In this document: piece after piece, positions 30,653-38,323 of the stretch
Layout of the letters: each line of letters begins with the position of its first letter
How positions within the stretch are numbered: position 1 is the first letter of the stretch
Assembly: GCA_048268845.1 (NCBI GenBank)
Contig: JBLWUQ010000004.1
Location: 242,948 to 306,947, forward strand
Source of the DNA: Muriiphilus sp048268845
GTDB taxonomy: Bacteria > Pseudomonadota > Alphaproteobacteria > Rhodobacterales > Rhodobacteraceae
Direction: 5' to 3'
Length of the DNA stretch: 64,000 nt
Program-made: the position numbers and the translations under genes
Notes under the pieces: model-generated
Told to the model about the DNA's origin: nothing
What the model saw: the letters and a program-made list of their open reading frames with translations, nothing else
Database searches by the model: none

Positions 30653-31933
30653 ATGCAGATACTTCTTGGCCAGACGCTGCGCTTCACCGCGAACCCGTTC
30701 GAGACCCCGCCGCAGGAGGCCGTGCGCCATGAGCGCCGGGGCGCCGTCGCCATCGCGGGTGGCGTGATCCACGCGGTCGGCCCGGCAGACGAGATCCGCG
30801 CGGCGCACCCGCAGGCGCCAGTCTCCGACTACGGCGACGCGCTGATCTCGCCCGGCTTCATCGACGCCCACGCGCATTATCCCCAGACCGCGATCATCGC
30901 CAGTTGGGGCAAGCGGCTGATCGACTGGCTGAACGCCTTCACCTTCCCCGAGGAGATGCGTTTCGGCGATGCTTCCCATGCGCGGGAGATCGCTTCGCGC
31001 TATTTCGACCTGACGCTGGCCGCCGGCACCACAACCACGGTCAGCTATTGCACGATCCACCCCGAAAGCGTTGACGCCTATTTCACCGAGGCGCAGCGCC
31101 GGGGCCTGCGCGCACTGGGCGGCAAGACCTGCATGGACCGCAACGCCCCCGACGGGCTGCGCGACACTGCAGCTACGGCGCATGACCAGTCCAAGGCGCT
31201 GCTTGAAAAATGGCATGGGGTCGACCGGCTGGGCTATGTCATCACGCCGCGCTTTGCGCCCACCTCGACGCCCGAACAGCTCGAGGCGCTGGGCGCTCTC
31301 TGGGCCGACCACCCCGAAGTCCTGATGCAGACCCACCTGTCCGAGCAGCACGAGGAACTGGCATGGGTCGCCGATCTGTTCCCCGAGGCGCGCGACTATC
31401 TCGATGTCTACGACCGTTTCGGATTGCTGGGCAAAGGTGCGCTGATGGGTCATTCGATCCACCTGACCCCGCGCGAGCGCGCCCGGCTGAAAGAGGCCGG
31501 CGCCAGCCTGATCCATTGTCCGACCTCCAACACCTTCATCGGCTCGGGCCTCTTTGACATGGCCGGGCTGATGGCCGAGGGGCAGACCGTGGGGCTGGCC
31601 ACCGACACCGGCGGCGGGTCGTCGTTTTCGATGCTGCGCACCATGGCGGCGGCCTATGAGGTCGCGCAACTGCGCGGCGCGGCGCTGCACCCGGCGCAAC
31701 TGTGGTGGCTGGCGACGCAGGGCTCGGCCCGCGCGCTGCACCTCGACGACCGCATCGGCACGCTGGCGCCGGGGATGGAGGCCGACCTCGCGGTGATCGA
31801 TCTGGCCTCGACCCCCGCCATCGCCCAGCGCGCCGCCCGCGCCGACGACCTGTGGCAGGCGGTATTCCCCACGATCATGATGGGCGACGACCGCGCGATC
31901 CGTGCCGTCTGGGTTGGCGGCAGGTTGGTCTAA
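30653..31933 (+). CDS. guaD: Guanine deaminase
   Basis: 426 residues, amidohydrolase fold, converting guanine to xanthine. Metal ligands are seen in FIDAHAHYPQ (H73, H75), QTHLSEQHEE, MGHSIHL and LATDTGGGSSFSML, the last being specific to guanine deaminases. The C-terminal GMEADLAVIDL is typical of the fold. The ATG at 30653 (MQILLGQTLRF) follows GGGGACG; an ATG at 30638 is the alternative. It links to xanthine dehydrogenase at 60215-64000 as the next catabolic step, though the loci are 28 kb apart. Divergent from mgtE. Confidence 0.95.
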   Translation: MQILLGQTLRFTANPFETPPQEAVRHERRGAVAIAGGVIHAVGPADEIRAAHPQAPVSDYGDALISPGFIDAHAHYPQTAIIASWGKRLIDWLNAFTFPEEMRFGDASHAREIASRYFDLTLAAGTTTTVSYCTIHPESVDAYFTEAQRRGLRALGGKTCMDRNAPDGLRDTAATAHDQSKALLEKWHGVDRLGYVITPRFAPTSTPEQLEALGALWADHPEVLMQTHLSEQHEELAWVADLFPEARDYLDVYDRFGLLGKGALMGHSIHLTPRERARLKEAGASLIHCPTSNTFIGSGLFDMAGLMAEGQTVGLATDTGGGSSFSMLRTMAAAYEVAQLRGAALHPAQLWWLATQGSARALHLDDRIGTLAPGMEADLAVIDLASTPAIAQRAARADDLWQAVFPTIMMGDDRAIRAVWVGGRLV

Positions 31934-32006
31934 CGCCGAAAAAACGCGATTCCATCAACAGAATTCCTTGAGTCCTTGGCCTTTTTCTGCCCAAATGTTG
32001 AAAAAT

Positions 32007-32012
32007 TATAAT
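32007..32012 (+). promoter_or_regulatory. Consensus -10-like TATAAT
   Basis: A perfect TATAAT sits in an A/T-rich pocket (AAAAATTATAATCG) 18 nt before the preferred methyltransferase start. No good -35 lies 16-18 nt upstream (TTTCTG at 17). A promoter is possible but unproven. Confidence 0.35.
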
Positions 32013-32030
32013 CGAGCAGTTGAGGCGGAA

Positions 32031-32699
32031 ATGCATAGAGAAACCAGGAAATACATGCGCGAAGCGTTTCGGCGCCACGCATCCACCCGCGCGCCCGGCA
32101 AGGTTCTGGACGTCGGCGCCTCCGGCAAGCGCGGCTGGTTTCGCGAGACCTGGGAAAACGGTGGCTGGACCTATGAAGGCATGGACATGGTCGAGGGGCC
32201 GCACATCAGGCATGTGCTGGATGATCCGTGGAAATTCGACCTTCCCAGCGACAGCTACGACGCGGTGATTTCCGGCAACATGCTGGAACACAACGAGTTT
32301 TTCTGGCTCACCTTCCTCGAGATGTCGCGGGTGCTGAAGCTGGGCGGGCTGATGGTGCACATCATGCCGTCGCGCGGGATCGAGCATCGCGACCCGCAGG
32401 ATTGCTGGCGTTTCTACCGCGACGGCATGGCGGCGATGGGCAAATGGGCCGGGCTCGACGTGGTCGAGGCGACGACCGACTGGGCGCCGGAGCATTTCGC
32501 CTATATCACCCGCAACCCCAAGCACAGCAGGCGGGTTCCGGCGTTGAAAAAGACCATGCGCACCGCAGGCACCGACTGGGGCGACACCGTAGGTGTGTTC
32601 GTGAAGACACAGGCAACGGCCTCGTCGCTGGGGATGGAGTATATCCGCCACTTCGCCCGGCTGCATGATGAGGTTCCGACAGCGCTCGCCGCGGAATAG
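32031..32699 (+). CDS. SAM-dependent methyltransferase (class I)
   Basis: 222 residues. The SAM-binding pattern is KVLDVGASGKRGWFRE, then TYEGMDMVEGP and the acidic VISGNMLEHNEFFWL, with an SRVLKLGGLMVHIMPSRG block. This is the Methyltransf_11 layout seen in glycan or O-antigen methyltransferases; the substrate is unknown. The start at 32031 is preferred for GAGGCGGA upstream; an ATG at 31995 would add 12 residues. The first 40 nt are A/T-rich compared with the rest of the gene. Confidence 0.8.
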   Translation: MHRETRKYMREAFRRHASTRAPGKVLDVGASGKRGWFRETWENGGWTYEGMDMVEGPHIRHVLDDPWKFDLPSDSYDAVISGNMLEHNEFFWLTFLEMSRVLKLGGLMVHIMPSRGIEHRDPQDCWRFYRDGMAAMGKWAGLDVVEATTDWAPEHFAYITRNPKHSRRVPALKKTMRTAGTDWGDTVGVFVKTQATASSLGMEYIRHFARLHDEVPTALAAE

Positions 32700-32704
32700 C
32701 GGCC

Positions 32705-33511
32705 TCAGCCGGCTTTCGACAGCACCGCAAGCGCGGCGGCGTGAATCTCGGCGTTGGCCGCGGCGATCACCCGCCCGCCCAGGTGCGCCGGCCCGCCCTG
32801 CCAGTCGGTGACGACGCCGCCGGCGGCCTCGATCACCGCCATCGGGCCCTGGATGTCATAGGCCTGCAACCCGGCCTCGACCACCAGATCCACCTGCCCC
32901 GCCGCCACCAGCGCATAGGCATAGCAATCCATGCCGTAGCGCGTCAGCCGGACATGGCCGGCAAGGTCATCGAACGCGGCGCGTTCGGACAGGGAGCCGA
33001 CTTCGGGGAAGGTCGTGAACAGGATCGTCTCGGACAAGGGCCGAGGCCCGCGCGTGGACAGCGGGCGCGCACCCTGCGGTCCGGACAGGGTCGCGGAGCC
33101 GAAGCCGCCGAAAAACCGCTCGCCGATATAGGGCTGGTCGATCAGGCCGAGGATCGGCCCGGCGTCGTTTCCCACCGCGATCAGCACGCCCCAGGTCGGG
33201 GTTCCCGACAGGAAGGCGCGGGTGCCGTCGACCGGGTCGAGCACCCAGGTCAGCCCGCTGGTCCCCGCGCTGGCACCGAATTCCTCGCCGAGGATCGCAT
33301 CGTCAGGCCGCATCCGTGCCAGAATCGTCCGCATCGCCTGCTCGGCCTCGCGGTCGGCTGCCGTCACCGGGTCGAAACCGCTGGCGTCTTTGTTGTCGGC
33401 TGACAGCCCCGCCGTCCGGAAATACCGCAGCGTGGCCACCCGTGCGGCATCGGCCAGGGCGTTCGCCGTTTCGGCCAGCGCCGCGCGGGTCGTGTCGTCG
33501 ATCTGTGTCAT
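32705..33511 (-). CDS. hisN: Inositol monophosphatase family protein, probable histidinol-phosphatase
   Basis: 268 residues. Lithium-sensitive phosphatase fold with metal motifs GEEFG, WVLDPVDGTRAFLSGTP and a C-terminal YDIQGPMAVIEAAGGVVTDW. The family in alphaproteobacteria includes the HisN-type histidinol-phosphatase, and the PxWG-type loop (TPTWGVLIAV) after the DPVDGT block fits it. Myo-inositol phosphatase activity remains possible. It is not in an operon with the other his genes of the window (hisS-hisZ-hisG at 52484-55906). Confidence 0.82.
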   Translation of the reverse strand: MTQIDDTTRAALAETANALADAARVATLRYFRTAGLSADNKDASGFDPVTAADREAEQAMRTILARMRPDDAILGEEFGASAGTSGLTWVLDPVDGTRAFLSGTPTWGVLIAVGNDAGPILGLIDQPYIGERFFGGFGSATLSGPQGARPLSTRGPRPLSETILFTTFPEVGSLSERAAFDDLAGHVRLTRYGMDCYAYALVAAGQVDLVVEAGLQAYDIQGPMAVIEAAGGVVTDWQGGPAHLGGRVIAAANAEIHAAALAVLSKAG

Positions 33512-33564
33512 GGGTTCACCGGGGTTGAATACCCCGGCGGTAATGATGGCTGGGCGTCAGAGCG

Positions 33565-33933
33565 TCAAGCGGCGTCCGACAGAACGCGGGCCAGTTCGAA
33601 CAGGCGCCGGCGCTGGTTCTCCGGAATCGCGTAGTAGCTGCGCACCAGTTCCAGCGCTTCCTTGTCGGCCATGATGTCGCCCGGCAGGGTCGCGTCCGAC
33701 GCGCCCTCGGCCGCGCCTTCGATCCCCTCGAAGAAGAAACTGATCGGCACCGACAGCGTCTCGGAGATATCCCAGAGCCGCGAAGCACTGACTCGGTTCA
33801 TGCCGGTTTCATACTTCTGGATCTGCTGAAACTTGATCCCGACCTGCTCGGCAAGTTGCTGCTGGGTCATGCCAACCATCCAGCGACGGTGGCGAATTCT
33901 TTTTCCTACGTGGACATCAACAGGGTGCTTCAT
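33565..33933 (-). CDS. XRE-family transcriptional regulator
   Basis: 122 residues. HTH at about 10-65 (RIRHRRWMVGMTQQQLAEQV, FQQIQKYETGMNRVSASRLW), then PISFFFEGIEG and a C-terminal helical part (NQRRRLFELARVLSDAA). This is the short conserved XRE type common in roseobacters; target genes are unknown. The ATG at 33933 follows GGAGAAG at good spacing. It is divergent from the quinone oxidoreductase across 345 bp with several inverted repeats. Confidence 0.88.
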   Translation of the reverse strand: MKHPVDVHVGKRIRHRRWMVGMTQQQLAEQVGIKFQQIQKYETGMNRVSASRLWDISETLSVPISFFFEGIEGAAEGASDATLPGDIMADKEALELVRSYYAIPENQRRRLFELARVLSDAA

Positions 33934-34278
33934 ACAACTTCTCCTCACAAACCCAGCAGTAACCCCACAGACCATGACGCGGGCTTCAACCACAACCTGT
34001 CTTTTTGGTCAATTACGGCGTCAGCGGAATGTGTTTAATTTCAGGATTCTACGCAGATTCGGCCTCGAACGACGGTCTCAGGGTCGGATTATCCGCACCT
34101 CTGGAAACACGCGCTATGCGTGTTTTGCATTTATCGTTGCATTTTGCAAACGTCGAATCAGAGTCGGCGCTGATTCACGTTTAACGGGAATCGTCGGGGG
34201 TGTGGCTTCGCGACGACGCCGCAATCCGGTGTCGCGCCGGGGGCGCTTGCTGCTAGGTTATGGCAAAAGGAGAAACGG
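33934..34278. other. 345-bp divergent regulatory region
   Basis: No gene is seen. It is poorer in G+C than its surroundings and contains a perfect 8-bp hairpin AAACACGC-GCTAT-GCGTGTTT (34105-34125), followed by TTTGCATT (34124-34131) and TTTGCAAA (34143-34150). It must carry the promoters of the XRE gene and the oxidoreductase. Confidence 0.6.
34105..34125. repeat. Perfect hairpin/palindrome in the divergent region
   Basis: AAACACGC (34105-34112) and GCGTGTTT (34118-34125) with a 5-nt centre GCTAT. The half-site spacing suits a dimeric regulator such as the adjacent XRE protein. Confidence 0.55.
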
Positions 34279-35250
34279 ATGAAAGCCTATCGTCTGACAG
34301 ACTACGACACCCCACCCGAAGTGGTCGAGATCGCCCGCCCCGAACCCGACCCCGGCGAGGTTCTGGTCGAGATCGCCGCCTGCGGCCTGAATTTCGCCGA
34401 CCTGTTGATGGCCAAGGGCAAGTATCAGGAAAGACCGCCGCTGCCGTTCACGCTGGGGATGGAGGTGGCCGGCACGGTGCGTGCGCTCGGCCCCGGCACC
34501 ACCGGCCCGGCACCGGGAACGCGCGTCGCGGTCACCGGCGGACCCGGCGGGCTGGCCGAAGCCGGCGTTTTCGCCGCCGACAAATGCGTGCCGCTGCCCG
34601 ACGCGATGCCCTTCACCGACGCCGCCGCCTTCCAGGTCGCCTATGGCACCAGCCATGTCGGCCTCGCGCACCGCGCACGGCTGCAACCGGGCGAGACGTT
34701 GCTGGTGCTGGGCGCGGCCGGCGGCGTCGGGCTGACCGCGGTCGAGATCGGCAAGCTGATGGGCGCCAGGGTCATCGCCTGCGCACGCGGGGCCGACAAG
34801 CTGGCGGTGTGCAGGGCGGCGGGCGCCGATCACCTGATCGACAGTGAAACCGAAGACATCCGCGCGGCGGTCAAGGCACTGGGCGGTGCGGATGTCGTCT
34901 ACGACCCGGTCGGAGGCGACCAGTTCAACGCGGCACTGCGCGCGTCCAACCCCGAGGCGCGCATCCTCGTCGTCGGCTTTGCCTCGGGCAAGGTGCCCGA
35001 GGTGCCCGCCAACATCCTTCTGGTCAAGAACATCGACGTGATCGGCTATTACTGGGGTGCCTATGCCACGTTCAGGCCCGAGGTGCTGACCGACAGCCTT
35101 GCGACCCTGATGGGCTGGTATGAGGCCGGCCGGATCAAGCCGCATGTCAGCCACACGATCCCGCTGGCGCGGGCGGGCGAGGCCTATGATCTGCTGCGCT
35201 CGCGCAAATCGACCGGCAAGGTGGTGGTGACGACCGGCCACAACGGCTAG
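34279..35250 (+). CDS. NADPH:quinone oxidoreductase family protein (zinc-free MDR)
   Basis: 323 residues. MDR fold with MKAYRLTDYDTPPEVVEI at the start and LNFADLLMAKGKYQERPPLP in the catalytic half. The NADP-binding motif is LLVLGAAGGVGLTAVEIGK near 140-158. No zinc cysteines are present. The end matches QOR enzymes (SRKSTGKVVVTTGHNG). Likely reduces quinones or enones with NADPH. GGAG lies just upstream. A TTTGCAAA octamer 129 nt upstream hints at acyl-CoA-linked control, but that is weak. Confidence 0.9.
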   Translation: MKAYRLTDYDTPPEVVEIARPEPDPGEVLVEIAACGLNFADLLMAKGKYQERPPLPFTLGMEVAGTVRALGPGTTGPAPGTRVAVTGGPGGLAEAGVFAADKCVPLPDAMPFTDAAAFQVAYGTSHVGLAHRARLQPGETLLVLGAAGGVGLTAVEIGKLMGARVIACARGADKLAVCRAAGADHLIDSETEDIRAAVKALGGADVVYDPVGGDQFNAALRASNPEARILVVGFASGKVPEVPANILLVKNIDVIGYYWGAYATFRPEVLTDSLATLMGWYEAGRIKPHVSHTIPLARAGEAYDLLRSRKSTGKVVVTTGHNG

Positions 35251-35397
35251 ATCGGCAAGGGCAGCGCACCCGACCTGCGTTTTCCGGCGCGAATTGCGCC
35301 CGGAACGTCTTGAAATGGCCATCGGACTACACGATATTCGATCCGAACCGGTGCCGTACGGGCGCCGGACAGGGATAGGTATTTCTGGAGGCTTAAC

Positions 35398-36135
35398 ATG
35401 GCTGACTACAACACGATCCGGACCGGCGCCGGCACCCGCGCCGCCGAGATCGACGCGGGCCTGAGGGCCCATATGAACAAGGTCTACGGCACGATGTCCG
35501 TGGGCCTCCTTCTCACCGCCGCGGTGGCCTGGGCCGTCGGCTCGACCCCGGCGCTGATCTCGATGCTCTACAACCTCGAGACCGGCAGCCCGAACATCCT
35601 CGGCTGGATCGTGATGTTCCTGCCGCTGGTCATGGTGTTCGGCTTCCGCTCGGTGCTCAACCGCCTGTCGGCCGCCGGCACGCAGCTGTATTTCTATGTC
35701 TACGCGGCCATGATGGGCCTGTCGCTGTCGTTCATCTTCCTGGCCTTCACCGGCATCTCGATCGCGCAGACCTTCCTCGTGACCTCGATTTCCTTCGCGG
35801 GGCTGTCGCTCTGGGGCTACACCACGAAAAAGGACATCTCGGGCTGGGGCGCGTTCCTGATCATGGGCCTGATCGGCCTGATCGTGGCCTCGATCGTGAA
35901 CATCTTCCTCGGCAGCCCGGCGCTGCACTTCGCGGTCTCGGTGATCGGCGTGCTGATCTTCGCGGGCCTCACCGCCTACGACACCCAGCGGATCAAGACC
36001 GACTACATCCAGCACGCCCAGGCGATGGATACGGAATGGCTGGCGAAATCGGCGATCATGGGGGCGTTGAACCTCTATCTCGACTTCATCAACCTGTTCA
36101 TGTTCCTGCTGCAGTTCATGGGCAGCCGCGAGTAA
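35398..36135 (+). CDS. Bax inhibitor-1/YccA family membrane protein
   Basis: 245 residues with seven membrane helices, such as MSVGLLLTAAVAWAVG and LYFYVYAAMMGLSLSFIFLA. The family block FAGLTAYDTQRIKTDYI lies near 190-205 and the end is YLDFINLFMFLLQFMGSRE. TMBIM/YccA members act as pH-sensitive cation leak channels or bind FtsH. A GGAGG ribosome site lies 7 nt before the ATG. A strong terminator follows at once, so it is probably monocistronic. Confidence 0.94.
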   Translation: MADYNTIRTGAGTRAAEIDAGLRAHMNKVYGTMSVGLLLTAAVAWAVGSTPALISMLYNLETGSPNILGWIVMFLPLVMVFGFRSVLNRLSAAGTQLYFYVYAAMMGLSLSFIFLAFTGISIAQTFLVTSISFAGLSLWGYTTKKDISGWGAFLIMGLIGLIVASIVNIFLGSPALHFAVSVIGVLIFAGLTAYDTQRIKTDYIQHAQAMDTEWLAKSAIMGALNLYLDFINLFMFLLQFMGSRE

Positions 36136-36155
36136 TCCGCGCAGCCCTTGACGTC

Positions 36156-36187
36156 AAAAGGCCGGTCCCAGCGACCGGCCTTTTTTT
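36156..36187 (+). terminator. Rho-independent terminator after the Bax inhibitor-1 gene
   Basis: AAAAGGCCGGTC (36156-36167), 5-nt loop CCAGC, GACCGGCCTTTT, and a run of seven T. It starts 21 nt after the stop codon. Confidence 0.93.
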
Positions 36188-36295
36188 GTTACGCCAGGCC
36201 CGCGCCTGCCCCGGTTTCTCCGCGTCCGCGCCCGCTTGACGCCTCATTCTGTGGATAACTTTGGCGCCACATGACTGCGAGGATAGGAGAACCCC

Positions 36296-36439
36296 ATGCA
36301 ATCCGTCATCGATTCCCTGATCGCACGACCCGGGCTGACGCTCAGCGTCGGCGCATTCCTCTCGGCAGTGGCGCTGTTCTACCTCGTGATGCAGCGCACC
36401 CGCAAACGGCGTCTCAACAAGACAGACCAGAACGCCTGA
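36296..36439 (+). CDS. Small single-span membrane protein, 47 residues
   Basis: ATG at 36296, GGAGA 8 nt upstream, stop TGA at 36437-36439. The protein begins MQSVIDSLIARPG, has one hydrophobic helix (LTLSVGAFLSAVALFYLVM, residues 14-32), and ends in a basic tail QRTRKRRLNKTDQNA. By the positive-inside rule the C-terminus is cytosolic. It is framed by two strong terminators, so it is probably expressed from its own promoter in the 108 bp upstream. No known family is recognised. Confidence 0.7.
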   Translation: MQSVIDSLIARPGLTLSVGAFLSAVALFYLVMQRTRKRRLNKTDQNA

Positions 36440-36455
36440 GAGCCAGGACAACAAG

Positions 36456-36490
36456 AAAAAAGGCCGCACCCATCGGGCGCGGCCTTTTTT
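36456..36490. terminator. Bidirectional terminator between the 47-residue gene and rpmG
   Basis: AAAAAAGGCCGC (36456-36467) and GCGGCCTTTTTT (36479-36490) with an 11-nt loop. It has A-runs and T-runs on both flanks and can serve both convergent genes. Confidence 0.93.
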
Positions 36491-36509
36491 CATGTCCGGA
36501 GCAACAAGA

Positions 36510-36677
36510 TTACTTGATCTTGCCTTCCTTGTACTCGACATGCTTGCGCACGACCGGGTCATATTTCTTCACGACCATCTTCTCGGTCATGGTGCGGGCG
36601 TTCTTCTTGGTCACGTAGAAATGCCCGGTATCCGCGGTCGAGTTCAGGCGGATCTTGATGGTTGTCGGTTTCGCCAT
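36510..36677 (-). CDS. rpmG: 50S ribosomal protein L33
   Basis: 55 residues: begins MAKPTTIKIRLNSTADTG, continues HFYVTKKNARTMTEKMVVKK and YDPVVRKHVEYKEGKIK. This is the zinc-free (C-minus) form of L33, with no CxxC pairs. The length is standard for alphaproteobacteria. A GAGGAG ribosome site precedes the ATG at 36677. Confidence 0.97.
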   Translation of the reverse strand: MAKPTTIKIRLNSTADTGHFYVTKKNARTMTEKMVVKKYDPVVRKHVEYKEGKIK

Positions 36678-36818
36678 GTCGTTCGCTCCTCATCGGGCGG
36701 CCAGCGCCCGGTCAAATCCTTGAAGCCCGCCTTTTACCTGCCCACACGCCCGAGTCAACCGCATTTGGCGCGGAATCGTTGTAGGATGGCGCGGCAACGC
36801 GAACGGAAAGGAGACATC

Positions 36819-37190
36819 ATGAATCTCGGCGCGTTTTCAGTCAGCCTCGCGGTCAGCGACCTTGCGGCCTCGCAGGCGTTCTACAGCAAACTCGGCTTCA
36901 CCCCCTGCGGCGGCGATGCCAGCCAGGGCTGGCTGGTCATGCAGAACGGCGGCGCCAGGATCGGCCTGTTTCAGGGCATGTTCGAGGGCAACATCCTGAC
37001 CTTCAATCCGGGCTGGGATGCCGGTCGCAACAAGCTCGAACATTTCGAGGACGTGCGCGCCATCCAGAAACGGCTGCGCACCGATGGTATCGAGCTGATC
37101 GAGACGGCCGACGAGGCGACCAGCGGCCCGGCCTACATCACCCTGAAAGACCCCGACGGCAACGCGATCCTGATCGACCAGCACGTCTGA
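36819..37190 (+). CDS. VOC (glyoxalase/bleomycin-resistance fold) protein
   Basis: 123 residues. One VOC unit pair with VSLAVSDLAASQAFYSKLGF at the start and AYITLKDPDGNAILIDQHV at the end. The first position of the metal set is a serine/valine instead of histidine, and the last strand has no obvious metal glutamate, so enzymatic activity is doubtful. GGAAAGGAG is upstream. Function unknown. Confidence 0.85.
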   Translation: MNLGAFSVSLAVSDLAASQAFYSKLGFTPCGGDASQGWLVMQNGGARIGLFQGMFEGNILTFNPGWDAGRNKLEHFEDVRAIQKRLRTDGIELIETADEATSGPAYITLKDPDGNAILIDQHV

Positions 37191-37229
37191 CGCGGGCATG
37201 GTCGGTCTGGGTCGCCGGAAGATATAATC

Positions 37230-37604
37230 GCGCGGATGGCCTGTAAGCCGGATTTTGTGACGGGGTCGCCCCCGCCGATGACCATTCCTCTGGGCGCAGG
37301 GTTGCCCCGGCGCTCTAGCTGCCAACCCGGACTTCCGGGCCAAGGCGGCCCCGCGGCGAGCCGCGTGAAGTCCCTATTCGGCATTGCTCCCGGTGGGGCT
37401 TGCCATGCCGGTCCTGTTACCAGTCCCGCGGTGGGCTCTTACCCCACCGTTTCACCCTTGCTCCGGCAGGCCGGAGCGGTCTGTTCTCTGTGGCGCTTTC
37501 CCTCGGGTTACCCCGGCCGGGCGTTACCCGGCACCGTTGCCTTGTGGAGTCCGGACTTTCCTCGCAGGTGTTGCCACCCACGCGGCCATCCGGCCATCCG
37601 CGCA
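37230..37604 (-). ncRNA. rnpB: RNase P RNA, type A (bacterial)
   Basis: On the minus strand the RNA begins near 37603 with a 12-bp P1 arm (GCGCGGATGGCC) that pairs with GGCCATCCGCGC at the 3' end (plus coordinates 37230-37241). Conserved elements are GAGGAAAGTCCGGACTCC early (CR-I), CAGAGAACAGACCGC, GGTAAGAGCCCACCGC, and AAATCCGGCTTACAGGCC at the 3' end. About 374 nt, the usual size. It processes the 5' end of tRNAs. Confidence 0.96.
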
Positions 37605-37609
37605 CCACT

Positions 37610-37638
37610 GATCTAGGTATCCGCCCCGCTCCGGTCAA
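37610..37638 (-). promoter_or_regulatory. rnpB promoter inside the amidase gene end
   Basis: On the minus strand, TTGACC (37638-37633) and TAGATC (37615-37610) are separated by exactly 17 nt, and the predicted start falls about 7 nt later at the P1 end of RNase P RNA. The -35 lies within the last codons of the amidase gene, and the -10 overlaps its stop codon. Confidence 0.7.
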
Positions 37639-38323
37639 CGGCAAAGCGCGCGCCGAGGTCGAGGATCGCGCCCATGTCCTCGGGCGCAAGCTCTCCGCTG
37701 GCCCAGGGCCGGAACCGCAGCCGGACCGCGCCCAGCACCGCCGCCAGCCCGTCCTCTACCGGATAGCCAAAGCGCGCGGCGGCGGCGAGAAACCCGGCTT
37801 CATCGACCGGCACAGGCACGCAATCGGGCCAGACCGACAGCCCGCGCCGCGCCAGCCTTCGCCAGTCAAAGCGCGCTCCGGGGTCGGCCTTGCGGGTCGG
37901 GGCAAAGTCGGAATGTGCAATGATGCCCTCGGGCGGGATCTGCCAGCGCGCCATGAGGTCCGCCAACAGCGCCTCGAGCCGGTCGATCTGGGCGGCGGCA
38001 AAGGGGTGACTGCCGGTATTGTCCAGCTCCACCCCGATCGAACGCGAATTGACGTCGCCCAGCACGCCCCAGATGCCATGCCCGGCGTGCCATGCCCGCT
38101 GGACCTCGTCCACCAGCCCGTAGAGCCGCCCGTCACGGCCAATGAGGTAATGCGCCGAGACCTGATGCTCGGGCGACGTGAGCCGCTCCAGCGCCGCCTC
38201 GAGGCTCGGCATGGCGGTGAAGTGGATCACGACAAGGTGCGGAACAAGCCCATCGCGGCGCGGCCCGAAATTCGGCGAGGGATGTGCGATCACCTCGCCC
38301 GCGCCCCGCATCAGGCCGGTCAT
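37613..38323 (-). CDS. N-acetylmuramoyl-L-alanine amidase (Amidase_2, AmiD-like)
   Basis: 236 residues. Cleaves the lactyl-peptide bond of muropeptides. Zinc ligands and catalytic residues fall in VPHLVVIHFTAM, SAHYLIGRDGRLYGLVDE, RAWHAGHGIWG, NSRSIGVELDNTG, and IIAHSDFAPTRKADPGARFDW. No signal peptide, so either a cytosolic recycling enzyme (AmpD/AmiD-like) or exported by another route. Starts in a TGATG overlap with the lipoprotein gene upstream. Confidence 0.92.
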   Translation of the reverse strand: MTGLMRGAGEVIAHPSPNFGPRRDGLVPHLVVIHFTAMPSLEAALERLTSPEHQVSAHYLIGRDGRLYGLVDEVQRAWHAGHGIWGVLGDVNSRSIGVELDNTGSHPFAAAQIDRLEALLADLMARWQIPPEGIIAHSDFAPTRKADPGARFDWRRLARRGLSVWPDCVPVPVDEAGFLAAAARFGYPVEDGLAAVLGAVRLRFRPWASGELAPEDMGAILDLGARFAVDRSGADT

